A DNA stretch of 64,000 nt from Pogostemon cablin (taxonomy: Eukaryota; Streptophyta; Magnoliopsida; Lamiales; Lamiaceae). This document shows positions 34,477 through 47,667 of this stretch, piece by piece (position 1 is the stretch's first letter; each line of letters starts with the position of its first letter). The translations under genes were made by a program, and so were the position numbers. A model generated the notes under the pieces. That model saw only the letters and a program-made list of their open reading frames with translations. It did no database searches and was not told where the DNA came from. Location of the stretch: the NCBI GenBank assembly GCA_023678885.1, contig CM042970.1:1652355-1716354 (forward strand). Reading direction: 5' to 3'.

Positions 34477-35020
34477 TAAGAGCTTAATATTCGTTCCAAA
34501 CTTGGAACCTTTTAGTTTTGCTATATAGTATTTGTTTCAATACAATACTCCTTTTTTATCAATGTTGTCCCATAAATTTTGTTTTAATTATTAATTTTTA
34601 CTTGTTATAATTTTGTCTCAAAATATTACTTTTTATTTCTATAAAACTCATAAATAAGATTGATCATTTTTAGGTTTAAATGACCACTTTAGAGAAAAGT
34701 TAAAAGTTATGGTTTTATTTGTAGGTAAAATTAAATTTTTTGAGACTATTTTGAATAAATTAATTTTGTATGAGACAATTTAGATTCTAAATTTTTATTC
34801 TTGTGGTGACGCATGTCTACTTGATATGGAAAACAAAGTTTGTAATGGTATTGAAATAAATATTAATTCTTGATTCTAGAAAAATTTGAAGGATAGAATT
34901 GATAATAGAATTAAAATAATCCTTCATAGTTTCATAAAAATTATGATAATCTAAAGCTGCAGTTGTAATAAAATTTATGGATAAATCCTAAATATTTCAT
35001 GAAGTAATAAGTTTTGTTTC

Positions 35021-35998
35021 TTAAGATTGATCATCTTCAACTTTTACTTGAATCATCCTTTTATTCGTGGCCGGCATTTGAGTCTGATCCAGAGCATTAT
35101 CTTCATCATCATCAATAGTCTCAAAGTCAACCAATTTACGCTTCCCTTTTGGAGTACTCATTTTATTTGAAAAAAAATCATTCATGGAGGATCCTAAAGG
35201 TTGTATGTAAATATAAAAATAACAGTATAATATAGTAGTTAGAAAAGATGGAGCAAATCACTATAAATGCATATCTATATAGCCTTGATCATAGTAGGAT
35301 CTGAAGATACTTTCATCACAGTGTATACATTTCATTGACTACTTATATTTCTTTCAGAGACATGAAATCTAAAGATGAACTTCGAACCAATAAGAGTGTC
35401 AAGCTCTTTAGGAAATGATCCAACCAAGTCCAGCTAATAAAAAAAATAAAAAAGAATTATAATAAAACATAGGATATGTATAACAGGTATGTTGTATTTT
35501 GCAAACTAAATTCTAATTTATGTCATATCTTTCAGTCATGTGAAATTTGATTAATGCAATTCTATTCTTTATAGATGTCAGTATATGAAAATTATAAAAT
35601 ATCTTCTCAAGATTTTCAATGAGTTCGTCTGTTGTTTTTCCAATGATTGGCTTCATATCTCTATCAAATACTATAAAGGAAGTACTCCCAGTTTCATCGG
35701 CAACCTTGAGATGAATTTTATATCTGTTGAAATGCAAAATAACTTAATAAAATTTCATTTGTCATTTTCAAAAGAAAATAGTAAATTTAAAAAAAATATT
35801 TTAAACTTTCAAAGAAAAAAATAAAACTTATTGTGGCACAGTACTGACATGTCTTGCTTACACTTCTCACAGTTTGGGACTCCAGATTTATTAATAACTT
35901 TCTTGCTGTATTTGTTACATCCATTATAGTACCATCCATATTGAGTTTGGATACTTTGAGCATTTGCAACAATAATGCAATAGCTTTCCTAAAAATCC
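35021..35998 (-). pseudogene. RPA1-like (replication protein A large subunit) C-terminal remnant
   Basis: Exon-like blocks on the minus strand encode, in order, the zinc-binding part of DNA-binding domain C (GWYYNGCNKYSKKV then CEKCKQDM, 35998-35830), an OB-fold strand block (YKIHLKVADETGSTSFIVFD, about 35727-35600), KELDTLIGSKFIFRFHV (about 35435-35345), YTVMKVSSDPTMIK (about 35325-35280), and a C-terminal tail TPKGKRKLVDFETIDDDED that stops at 35021. The first zinc-finger cysteine pair is damaged (NKYS where a second Cys is usual), some splice sites are poor and the N-terminal two thirds are missing. Plant Helitrons often carry RPA1-like genes, and Helitron-type ends lie nearby, so a Helitron passenger is the likeliest origin; a decayed host paralogue is possible. 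Confidence 0.65.
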
Positions 35999-36173
35999 AT
36001 GATGAAAATATTAATTAACATAAGTTATACAAGCATTTTAATCTTTGTAACAAAAATATTTTAATATATATATAATATAAAAAATAATAGTTTTAAAATT
36101 ATATTCTTACAAAAGAAATTATATACACTGAATTATTACAATAGTTATTTGAATTTCGAATTTAGTCTTTTTA

Positions 36174-36176
<3 letters not shown>

Positions 36177-36262
<86 letters not shown>
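36177..36262. repeat. (AAT)n microsatellite
   Basis: About 28 uninterrupted AAT/TAA units. A shorter (AAT)n run lies at about 36527-36548. Confidence 0.95.
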
Positions 36263-37239
36263 GCGTTTGTTCCTAGCAGAATGTCGTAGGTTCGAAATTT
36301 TTTTTTTTTTTGGATTTTATGTTTAACATTTACAAATTTGACAGTTAAGTTTTATTAAATTCTTTAATTGTTTTTAGTTTTTGTTAGTGTATTCAACATT
36401 GAGTACAAATTTTATTTGATTTAATTTTTTGGAAGTCATTTTTTAAATTTGTTTAATTATTTCCAACTTAAAAATTTGTAAGTCAAAGATCATTCAATTT
36501 TAGCCAATTTTTTTTCCACAATGGAAAAATAATAATAATAATAATAATGAAAATGAAAATAATAATTATAATGAATTGAATTGAAAATACAAAATAAGTG
36601 GTGTATTAAATTGAAAAATAAAAGTTGTGATATAATTGAAAATGTTAAATAGATTGTGTATTGAATTAACAAAAATAAAAGATCTTGTTAGAATTGAAAA
36701 TATTAAATATATCGTGTATTGAATTGACAAAAATAAAATATTGTGATAGATTTAAAAATTTCTAATAAAGTGGTGAATTTTTAAGAATTAACCCAATTTA
36801 CTAATACATTGCCAAAATTCCTTGCTTTTTTTTATCAATGGATTATTAAAAATAATTACCAATTAAGCCCTTACGTGAGAAGATCGCGCACAAGTTTTTA
36901 TCTTTTTACAATCATATAAATAGAGACGTGACATAAATTAAAATATTTATTTATTTATAAATAAATTTTAATTAATCTTAATTAGCTACATAAAATAAAA
37001 ATAAATAAAAACAAAACTGAAAATGAAAATGTAATTCCATAGAAATGAGAATACGCAATATCATATGGTGAGTGGAATCACTATAAATAAGGAATTATGA
37101 TTCCAAATTCCATCCTAATGAACAATGTCAATCATGGATTGAGAATTAAATTAAGAATAATAATTTCATTTTTATTTGATTCCATCATACCAATTCATCC
37201 CCAAAACTTTTACTAACAAAATACTTCATTTAACATATA

Positions 37240-37275
37240 CTAGCGTTTGAATCTGTGCGTTGCACGGGGCAAAGG
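37240..37275 (-). mobile_element. Helitron-like 3' terminus
   Basis: On the minus strand CCCCGTGCAACGCACAG forms a GTGC/GCAC hairpin, followed by ATTCAAACGCTAG and then T. This matches the common plant Helitron 3' end. The body would lie at higher coordinates; no 5' TC end or Rep/helicase coding sequence was found. Confidence 0.55.
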
Positions 37276-39768
37276 TGTTCTGATATTATTTAAATTCAAA
37301 GTGTTGCACGATCATGTGTTTTTATGAAATAAATATATTTTGACTTAAAATTTAATTTCAACCTTGGTATGAACAATAAACCCTGCCGATAAATATTAAA
37401 CCTCGGGGGACATTATACCCTAAACCATTGGATAAAAGTATACACGTTCCGTTATTGTAGCATGTATAATTATAAGTATACACATTTAGTTATACATGTT
37501 CCATGCGTTGCACAGTCACGCGTTTTTATAAAATAAGTATTCTTCACATAGAATTTATCTGAATTGAAATTTTTATATAATACAATCCTTCAATTCATAC
37601 TGAGATGTTCCTTTTTAGCAGTAAAAAGATTAAGAAAATGTGTATTTTAAATATATAACGAAAGAAAGTAGTTGTAAATATTGAGCGTTTTTATAAAATA
37701 ATTATATTTTAACATAATAAATAATGTTAGTATTTATTAATTATGTTAGATACTTGCTTATTTCGTAATATTCGAACCCTTATATAAATAAATATTATTT
37801 AAAAATTCATTACAATCTCGTATTCGTACCAAAGTCTTTTATTAATACCCGTAAATTACGTATACCCATTTAATACTATTTTTTAAAGTATTTTTTATTG
37901 ATTAAAATTAATATTTTAAATCAACTTATAATATTATTAATTAAATATAAAATAATATAATTATATTATATTACAAAAATATGATAGAAAAATTTACAAT
38001 TTTTTATTAAATATATAAAATATTTCTTAATATATAAATTATACCTGCAATTTCATATACAAAATTTTTCATACAACCCTACACGCGATTTTATGTGCGA
38101 CTATATATGCATGTTTTATTTACTAAAATATGTGTGTCGCTATGCGATTATCTATTAGTTATATGCTTATGATTAAAAATCGATGTTTATCGGCTCCTAC
38201 TTTTAACATTAGTGGCTTTAACATTGATTGAGCGTTTTTATAAAATATATTTATGTTTTTAGCATAATAAATAATTTTGTTTATTAATTATGTTAGATAA
38301 TTGCTTATTTCGTAATACTCGTACTCGTATATAAATAAATATCATTTATATGTTAATATTTTAAAATTTCATTATAATATTAGTATCCATCCTAAAGTCT
38401 TTTATCAATACCCATAAATTACTCATACTCATTTGATACTATTTTTTATTTATTTTGACTATAGTCTCTTGTGAGACGGTGTTTATAGGAAAATATTAAC
38501 TTGTGAAAAATCGATATAGGGGTATGGTATAGTTTATAGGGGTATAGTTTGAGAGATATAATATTTTAATATACAATCAGTAGTTGTTATGGATGATAGA
38601 TGGTAGGATATTCACTATAGGAGTATTCATACGTACTCGTATCCATTTAAATATAAACTACTCATATTCGTACATGTTTCATTAAAAAAATATATTATGA
38701 TACTCATGAATATCTCAATCTCATTTATCAATACTCATTAATTACGCATACCCATTTAAAATTATTAAGATGTTAGGACCAATAATATTAATTCAAAATT
38801 ATTAGTAATGAAGAAAATAATTTAATAATGAGTTAATTGTTAATTACTCATATCCATTTAAACATTAATTCGTATTCGCTTCATTAAAAAAAAATATTAT
38901 GATACTCATACCCGTCCCAGACCTGTTTATCAATACCCGTTGATTACACATACCAATTTAAAATTATTAAGATGTTAGGACAAATAATATTAATTCAAAA
39001 TTATTAATAATGAAGAAAATAATTTAATAATGAATTAATTGTTAAAACTACATATATAAGAGGCATGGTTTAAATTTCATGATTACTCATATTTGTACCC
39101 GTTTCATTAAAAAATATATTATGATACTCATACCCGTCTCAAACCCGTTTATCAATTTTCGTTGATTACACATGCCCATTTAAAATTATTAAAATGTTAG
39201 GATCAATAATATTAATTCAAAATTATTAATAGTGAAGAAAATGAAGAAAATAAGTTAATAATGAATTAATTGTTAAAACTACATTATAGTTTCAAAAAAT
39301 TCGTAAAGGAAATTTTAATTTGTTAACAATGAATAAACTAATTTAATAATGACTTATAATTGTTAGTACTACATTATAATTATAATTACAAAAATAAATC
39401 ATAATATAAACATAATTGTTAATACCATAAATAATAAATTAAAATTTTGTTGAAATAAATAAGAGGGAAAATTAAAATGGACATATAAGGAATCATTTTA
39501 AATTAAATAAGATATCATTTTAAATTAAATAAGATATCATTATTATGACAAAAAAATTAATGGTCAAGATCTAATAAAAAATGTGATGAATGGATGAGAT
39601 TAAATAATGTGTTGAATGGATGAGATTAAAAAATTATTAGTAATCAAAATCAATGGTGTAAATTAAAAATTGGTTCAATTTTAACTTTTTCACTTTGCTA
39701 TTATATTACTTTAGATCAACATTATAATTCATAATTTAATTCAAAATTTAAATATTATCCCTTCCGTC
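37276..39768. repeat. AT-rich region with degenerate repeats, including three tandem ~200-bp copies
   Basis: Units beginning ATTATGATACTCAT at about 38694, 38891 and 39116 each continue through a block like AAATTATTAAGATGTTAGGA and AATATTAATTCAAAATTATT. Related but shorter copies occur near 37800 and 38365. The phrase GAGCGTTTTTATAAAAT also recurs (37683, 38229). No coding sequence is visible. Confidence 0.6.
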
Positions 39769-41469
39769 TGATCGGTGTCATTTTCACCTAGATTTTAGTG
39801 TCTTTTATTATGTATTTTTGTGTATTTTTATTCTTTTTTTATATCATTTGGTGGTGTTATATGAAGATATGGTGATTTGTGCTTTGAAATGATAAATGTG
39901 TGATTTTCATGATTAAGTGTCTTAAATTGTGCTATATTTGTGAATATTTAGAGAATTAGTAAATTGGTATAATTTGTGTGATTTCCAGGTGAAAATAGAT
40001 TCTAGACACAATAAAGAAGATGTGGGAAAAAACGGATCTCAATTCAGAGTTGAAATGAGGAAAAACGAGCAAAAGCAAAATGTTGAAAAACACAAATCTA
40101 ACTTGTGTAATTTTTCTGTATTCTTCTAGAGCTCAAAACTAGACTTGTGATATTAGAAAGCCACAGAAGAGAGGATCGCGTGAGAGCAAGAATTATTTGA
40201 ATCGGAGATCGAATGTGAAAGTTATGCGCGAAACGGTGAGACTGCGCTGCACGCGATGGCCCTACACGGCCCATGTGCTGCTACACCGTGTAGGTGCAAA
40301 AGGCAGTTTTATGATATCCACTTGTTCTAGAAGCTTCCATGGGGGTATAAATACATGTTTTGACCACAAAATCTGGGAGGAATCATTTGGGATCAGTTTC
40401 CACACACACTAAACACCTAAATCACACACATTCATCTCCATCTCTTTCACCCATCACTTCATCCATCCAATCCTTTTGATCTTCTCAAATTCATCCATAA
40501 ATCCATCCATCCACCAATCTAAGAAGAGAAATTCATCATTGGTTGAAGATTTTAGCATGATCAAGGGGGAGGAAGTTCACCATCAAAGGGGAGCCTACTT
40601 ACCTTTATTTTGTTATTTACTTCATTATTTGGCTCAATTAGAGCAAGCTATGAATTGTAATGAATTTGTAATGCTATGTAGTGGGTAGTCCTCATGTGAG
40701 GCTAGCAATATGATTGGTTAAGGATTATGTGAATTTCGCACACCACATGTTTGATGAAATGATTGTTATGAATATTTTCTATCATGAATGCTTATTCTCA
40801 TTTTAAGTATGATTTCTGTGGTTAAATTCTCTATTCATAGTATTAGGATGACCATTCCAATATTATGCTTAGTGGTTTAATTGAATCATTGATTGCATGA
40901 GATGACCTAGTTAGTATGAGGAGAGGTAAATCATACCCTTTAAGTGCTTAGAACCTCATGATAGAACATTAGTGATGAACTAGTGAGGGGAACACAACTT
41001 ATGATCATAGTACCTTTATGGGAATTGAGAGTAAGAACAATCCTAGGAGATTTAAACTTGTAAAAGAGTTGAGAACCTAATCACCTTGGTCATAGGGGTT
41101 AGGGATACAAACGTGATTGCCCTTAATATCATAACATGAAAACCATCAATGCATGTGTGTGTATGAGTTTATATATACCTTATCCATGAATGTTGTTTGC
41201 CTTACATACTTCTTAGATTGTTCTACCTTCATCCATCTTCCATCTCCATTGTATCCATCTATATTTAATTGATTTCCTATTTGTTAGTTTATAGTATAAT
41301 CAACCCTCCTTCTTTGATTGGTCCTACTAGAGTGAAACATCTTTCAAATACGGCTACCCACTTTTGCCTTTAGGTTCGATATTTTTAAATTTTGCACTTG
41401 GTCACTGCGGTCTACTACACGATAGAGTACACTTGCTCTTATCAATTACCAAATTTGAAACCAAGTTCA
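39769..41469 (+). repeat. Left LTR of the 7.3-kb element
   Basis: 1701 bp. It includes a short imperfect palindromic region at about 40259-40291 (CTACACGG ... CCGTGTAG). Open frames inside (40197-40412, 40476-40688, 41392-41601) have counterparts in the right LTR and are not genes. Confidence 0.85.
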
Positions 41470-41690
41470 TGGCGCCATTGTCGGGTGAAAGCCTTCGGTG
41501 TAACGTGTTTGAATTTTTTAGCTCTACTTAGGATATTTTTTTTCTTATTTTTGCATCTTATCTTTATTTTGGAAAATCTTGTTCTAACTTGTTCTTCTTG
41601 ATAGGTACATCAACCTTGAAAGAAGGGGAGAAGAAACAAACCAAAAATAGAAAGTTGAGAGAATCGTAGTAGAGAGAAGAAGAGCTAAAA

Positions 41691-42620
41691 ATGGATCAAT
41701 GCTACAATAATGAAATATATGGAGGATGACAAGGAGCTTACAATGTGAATACATTTCAACCATATCAAGTAAACGCTTATTCCGTTTCAAGTTCTTACAA
41801 TCAAGTTCCTCCGTTTACTCCTCTATCTGAAAATAATGCCTTGATTGAGTTGCTTAGAAGATATGCTTATGGAAGTGATATGAGGCAAAGTGTTCAACCT
41901 AGTCTTCCTAGTTATGGGGATGAAAATCTTCAATGTATGCCAACTTCTTATCCTACGGTGCAACAAGAGTGGATGATGTCTAGTTCTCAAGTAGATGACA
42001 TGTCTTACATGCAAGGGAGTAATTTCTCAAGTGTTGATCAAGGGAATTATCTCCAAGGACAAAGATGGCAACCACCAAGTGAAGAAGTTAAACCACCCAT
42101 AGAAGATAGAATGGGGCAACTCATGGAAATGTTGAATGAAATGATTGAAGAAAGACAGAAAGAGAAAGAAGAAATAAGGAAAGAAGATGAGGAAAATGAG
42201 AGGAGATTTGAGGCCATAGAACATTAAATGAGTCAAATGATAAGAGAACGAAACACTCTTTGTGAAATGGAGAGTTTTTATGAAAAAAAATTGAAGAAAA
42301 GTTGGAGATAGAAGAATGTCCGGGGGATGATAAAGACTCAAGAGATGTTGAGCTTATTGAGGATGAGGAAGAGAAGGTAAAAGAAAGTTTAGAGGATGAA
42401 AATGAGAGGAGTAAAGAGACTAAGGTAGAAGAGAGCTTTGAAAATGAAGAGATTATCCAAGATTTCTTGTCTCTTGTTGATGAGAAAAATTCAAATGAAG
42501 ATGAAGAATCAAATGATGAGTATGAATTCAATGAAGTGGAAAAAGGTCTAAGAGCACTTGATGATGAGTTTGGGAGTGAAATGAGCATTTCTACATCTTT
42601 TAACTCTTCAAGTTGCATTG
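41691..42620 (+). pseudogene. Gag-like remnant of the LTR element
   Basis: A frame starting at the ATG of 41691 is broken by TGA after about 12 codons, then reopens (41745-42227). It is Gln/Ser/Tyr-rich, followed by a coiled-coil-like EERQKEKEEIRKEDEENERR stretch. A second acidic frame (about 42302-42628) follows after a shift. The composition resembles the N-terminal gag region of plant pol-less LTR elements; no zinc knuckle is visible. Confidence 0.4.
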
Positions 42621-43447
42621 ATTTTTAAAATATTATTTATATTGACTTTGTTTTACCTATTGATTCTTCTCAATGCCTTAGGTATAAAAGAGAGCTTGAA
42701 GAAATATTGAGAACATACTTGATAAAGAGGAATAAGTGGTGGTCGAGAAAGAAAATGTTAATGGAATGCAAGTTCAAGAGAGTTGAATTGTTAAAGCCAA
42801 TCTCGAAGGATACTACTATGGTCGTTACTTGCCACAAATGCCTAATAGAGGAAGAAGTACAAAAATTAAAATTTGATGGCAAGAACGAACGATATCCTTG
42901 GCCATTCCAATGAGTTCTCCATGATCCGTCCGGCTTGAAGACGTTAAACTTAGTGCTAGATGGGAGGCAACCCATCGTTTATTTAAATACTTTCATTTAA
43001 ATGCTTTGATTTATTTTTTTATATTTTTGGTATGTAGGTTGATTGTGCTTATGGAGAAGGATGCGTATTAAAAATACGAGAAGTGCTTGATTTGAAGTGT
43101 GAAGGGACGTCTCACCACTTTTTGCAAACTTAAATCGAAACTCTTGTTTCAATTTAAGTTTGGAGGGAAAGTGCGTGGTGTGACTCACCACTTGAGTGTA
43201 TTTATTATATTGATTAAGTGATCTTCTTGTAAAATTGTGTTAATTTTAAATTTTTTTCTCATGAGTATTGGTTGATTTTGGTTAGTTTGGTTGTGTTGAA
43301 GTGCATGTTAGTTCATATTTTGGTTACAATTGTTGAGCTGATGATTTTTATGAAATTTTGAGCATATATGAGGTATATTGGAAGTACAAAAATAGGGCAA
43401 AACGAGGTATGAAGTTAAAAATTGAAAAAAAAATAGGGCAAATGCTA

Positions 43448-43665
43448 CACGAGCCGTGTTCAGTACACGGCCCTGTAAGAGGTGGACGTGTACTGACATC
43501 AGAAGATGCTACTCGCCCAGGGTCGAAGGCGAGCTCCGAACTCGAGCCGTGCAGGGAATAAAAACATGGGCCGTGTGCGGAACACGGTCCTGTAACACGT
43601 AGCCGTGCTCGAGCATCAGAAAATGCTACACGGCCATATAGCGAAGCACAACCCGTGTAGTGTTC
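43448..43665. repeat. Cluster of CACGGCC/GGCCGTG palindrome-like repeats
   Basis: ACACGGCC, GGCCGTGT and close variants occur several times within ~220 bp of the element interior. The same motif is in both LTRs (about 40259 and 45847), where the right LTR reads ACACGGCCCGTGT. It is GC-rich in a very AT-rich background. Confidence 0.6.
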
Positions 43666-45353
43666 AAAGGCAGAATTTAAAAGCCCAATTTTATAACAGT
43701 TTCAAACGCACCCATTCACTCCGTACGCATCCCAAGGTTTTAGTTCGCCTCGTATGCAGCCCATTTATCCGTGCTAGTTATTTCCACCTCCAGATACCTT
43801 TTCAGAGAGTTCACTTTACTACTCATCTTTTCCATTTGCTTAGCATAGACAATTTGACTTAATTTGAATTGATTAGATTGACATGTTACTTCATTTATTA
43901 TGTACTTGGGAGGTTTACTTGCTTTATTTTTCTTATTTTTGAATAAGGTGGCAAAATCTTGAACTTATATGTTACTGGATGATGAGAATATGTGCTTGAT
44001 TTTCTTTTGATGGATGGAAGGTCATTTTTGTTTGTTTTGTGTTGTTGTCTTGTTCCTTGTTTGGCGAGTCTTTGCTCTTGTATTTTGTTTGTATTTTTAT
44101 TATTGTATAGGGTTGATTGGTGGTTTGTTTCGGGAAGTTGTGAGTCATTTTTGAATGTGAGTAATGACATGTTGTTTGTGATAAGTGATGGTAAAATATG
44201 TTGAGACTCTCTACTCTTTAAAATTGTGACATGTTCTATTTAACTTGTTCAATTTTGGGATAAATTGAGGTGTAATGAGTTCCTAAGGGTCCGAGCAAAA
44301 GCTTGTGAGTGTTTGAGCCTCAATCGTGCCTCCACGGTTAGTTTTTCATGAGTGGATCAATTGAGCCTTGGTAAACTAGAACTTGCTCATGGACTACGGG
44401 AATGAGCCCGATTGGTGGAGGTTAGTGATATGATCTTAGGCCATCCTTGTTACTTTAAAGTCATTGCCATATATTTTCTTACATTATGCATCATCCCTAA
44501 TTAACCGCTTTGAGCCTTAAAGCCTATTTTTGTGATATAAGCACATTACAAGCCATGATTACCCACTTAAGCCTTATATATCTTTGTGTGGGTGATTGAG
44601 GAGATGATGATTTACAAGGTTTGATGTGAGAATTGTGCTAGAAAAGAAAGAAAATGGTAAACAAGTAAGAAAAGGATGAAAAGAGCTAAAGCAAAAATGT
44701 ACATGCGACCTCAAAACAAGAAAAATGAGAAAATCATCAAAAATATGTTCAAGAAATTTAAAAGTCGAAAGAAAGGAAGCATGCAAATTAAAAGAAGCTC
44801 AAGAAATCCAAGGAATGATAATGATTAGTGCTTGTGATTAGAAAAGAAAAGAAAGGAAGATAGAAACGTGAAGAAGTTGAAGAAGCTGATTATCTCTTCG
44901 ATTACTTACACTCGATGAGTCACTCTTATCCATAATCTCCCTACCCTTACCAAAAGCCTAACATTACATCCAAAAGTAAAGTCCTATTCGATCATTAGTT
45001 GAAGCCATGGTGGCTTGTGAATGTAGTCCGTGAGCAAGCCTATGGTGCATCGAGTTCAATCGATTAAGGAGTGAAAATTATCTTACTTCATAGAGTGTTG
45101 AGTGCATTTTGATACCCGTTGTGAGGTTTGGACCGGAAGGAACTTTATTACTCTTAATTTTCTTAGACTTGAACTTGTTAATTTTTTATGTCATGATTTT
45201 AATGTTGTAGTATGACTCGATATGATTTGTAGTTCTTGTTACTTATGATGTGATGTTGCTTATGTTCTTTAGGTCTTTCTTTAGGTGAAAATTCTCTCTC
45301 TCGTTTTCTCATTTTCGTTGCTCGAGGACGAGCAACACTTTAAGTTTGGGGGT

Positions 45354-47047
45354 TGATCGGTTCATTTTCACCTAGATTTTAGTATCTTTTATTATGTATT
45401 TTTGTGTATTTTTATTCTTTTTGTATATCATTTGGTGGTGTTATATGAAGATATGGTGATTTGTGCTTTGAAATGATAAATGTGTGATTTTCATTACTAA
45501 GTGTCTTAAATTGTGCTACATTTGTGAATATTTAGAGAATTAGTAAATTGGTATAATTTGTATGATTTTCAGGTGAAAATAGATTCTAGACACAATAAAG
45601 AAGATGTGGAAAAAATGGAACTTAATTCAGAGTTGAAATGAGGAAGAACGAGCCAAAGCAAAATGCTGAAAAACGCAAGTCTAACTTGTGTAATTTTTCT
45701 GTATTCTAGTGAAGTTCAAAACTAGACTTGTGATATATGGTTGAAAAGCCACAGAAGAGGGGATCGCATGAGCGCAAGAATTATTTGAATCGGAGATCGG
45801 ATGTAAAAGTTATGCGCGAAACGGTGAGACTGCGCTGCACGCGATGGCCCTACACGGCCTGTGTGCTGCTACACGGCCCGTGTAGGTGCAAAAGGCAGTT
45901 TTATGATATCCACTTGTTCTAGAAGCTTTCATGGGGGTATATATACATGTTTTGACCACAAAATCCGGGAGGAATCATTTGGGATCCGTTTTCAGACACA
46001 CTAAACACCTAAATCACACACATTCATCTCCATCTCTTTCACCTTTCACTTCATCCATCCAATCCTTTTGATCTTCTCAAATCCATCCATCCACCAATCT
46101 AAGAAAAGGAATTCATCATTGGTTGAAGATTTTAGTATGATCAAAGGGGAGGAAGTTCACCATCAAAGGGGAGCCTACTTACCTTTATTTTGTTATTTTC
46201 TTCATTATTTGGCTCAATTAGAGCAAGCTATGGATTGTAATGAATTTGTAATGTTGTGTAGTGGGTAGTCCTCATGTGAGGCTAGCTATATGATTGGTTA
46301 AGGATTATGTAAATTTTGCACACCACATGTTTGATGAAATGATTGTTATGAATATTTTCTATCATGAATGCTTATTCTCATTTTGTGTATGATTTGTGTG
46401 GTTAAATTCTCTATTCATAGTGTTAGGATGACCATTCCAATATTATGCATAGTTATTTAATTGAATCATTGATTGCATGAGATGACCTAGTTAGTATGAG
46501 GAGATGTAAGTCATACCCTTCAAGTGCTTAGAACCTCATGATAAAACATTAGTGATGAACTAGTGAGGGGAGCCCAACTTATGATCATAGTACCTTCATG
46601 AGAATTGAGAGTAAGAACAATTCTAGGAGATTTAAACTTATAAAAGAGTTGAGAACCTAATCACCTTGGTCATAGGGGTTAGGGGTACAAACGTGATTGC
46701 CCTTAATATCATAACATGAAAACCATAAATGCATGTGTGTGTGAGAGTTTATATATATCTTATCCATGAATGTTGCTTGCCTTACATACTTCTTAGATTG
46801 TTCTACCTTCATCTATCTTCCATCTCCATTGTATCTATCTATCTATCTGCTTTCCTAGTTGTTAGTTTATAGTATAATCAACCCTCCTTCTTTGATTGGT
46901 CCTACTAGAGTGAAACATCTTTCAAATACGGCTACCCACTTTCGCTCTTGGGTTCGATATTTCTAAATTTTGCACTTGGTCACTGCAGTCTACTACGCGA
47001 TAGAGTACACTTGCTCTTATCAATTACCAAAATTGAAACCAAATTCA
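45354..47047 (+). repeat. Right LTR of the 7.3-kb element
   Basis: 1694 bp, the direct-repeat partner of 39769-41469, preceded by the purine tract AAGTTTGGGGGT. It contains the undamaged palindrome ACACGGCCCGTGT near 45874. Confidence 0.85.
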
Positions 47048-47120
47048 CCATAATGAAGAATCATTCGCACTTTTCTTATTTGTTTGTCTTATAAAATCTT
47101 TTGCGCCTGAAAAAAATAAA

Positions 47121-47280
47121 ACATCACTTTATCCAACAACCTAAAAAATTACTTTAATTTCAAATTTGTTACTCTTTTTTCACACACATACACCAAAAAA
47201 TTAAACATCACTTTATCCAACAACCTAATAAATTATTTTAATTTCAAATTTGTCACTCATTTTTCACACATACAATTACT
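47121..47280. repeat. Tandem duplication, ~85-bp unit
   Basis: AAACATCACTTTATCCAACA occurs at about 47121 and 47205, each followed by nearly the same ~65 bp (AATTTCAAATTTGT, TTTTCACACA). Confidence 0.75.
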
Positions 47281-47332
47281 TCATACTCCATTTTTTATTA
47301 CCTAAAAATTAAAGTAACTTTTCTTAGCAATA

Positions 47333-47586
47333 GTCTCTCCATACCACAATAACATTTGCGTATTTTTATTTTGAGCGTCTTTTTAAAAGGTTTACATTTC
47401 TTTTTATAGTAAATGAGACTCACATAAAACATTTAAATTTCTTCAGGGCCACAACACTATATTAATACAACTACTCACTATACATAAAAATATTATTTAT
47501 CTCACCTCAATACACATTAAAATATTATACTATTTCTTAAACTTCGTGCGGAAAGTAAACGTAAACTTTTAACCGAATGGAGGGAG
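47333..47586. mobile_element. Stowaway-like MITE
   Basis: About 254 bp from a GTCTCTCCATACCACAAT end to CGAATGGAGGGAG, flanked by TA on both sides. Confidence 0.6.
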
Positions 47587-47667
47587 TATGAAACAGTCAA
47601 CTAGAGTGTTTTCCGGGACTTAGAGAATATGTTCTAAAATATACAAAATAAAAGGGAAATATCATAA

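Larger units (their letters stand above)
39769..47047 (+). mobile_element. Non-autonomous LTR retrotransposon, 7.3 kb, gag-like region but no pol
   Basis: The two long direct repeats run 39769-41469 and 45354-47047, each TG...CA (TGATCGG start, GTTCA or ATTCA end). Directly after the left LTR comes TGGCGCCATTGTCGGG, a primer-binding site close to the complement of tRNA-Asp. Directly before the right LTR is the purine tract AAGTTTGGGGGT. The 3.9-kb interior has only a short gag-like frame and acidic stretches; no protease, reverse transcriptase or integrase is detectable. Flanking 5-mers (CCGTC / CCATA) do not match, so the target duplication is lost or one end has changed. About a dozen differences are seen between the first ~285 bp of the two LTRs. 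Confidence 0.85.

Noticed and set aside
36177..36262. CRISPR-like regular repetition
   Set aside because: It is a simple (AAT)n microsatellite in a plant genome; there are no spacers.
42027..42618. Long minus-strand serine/phenylalanine-rich frames
   Set aside because: They are complements of the acidic GAA/GAG-rich gag-like region and have low complexity.
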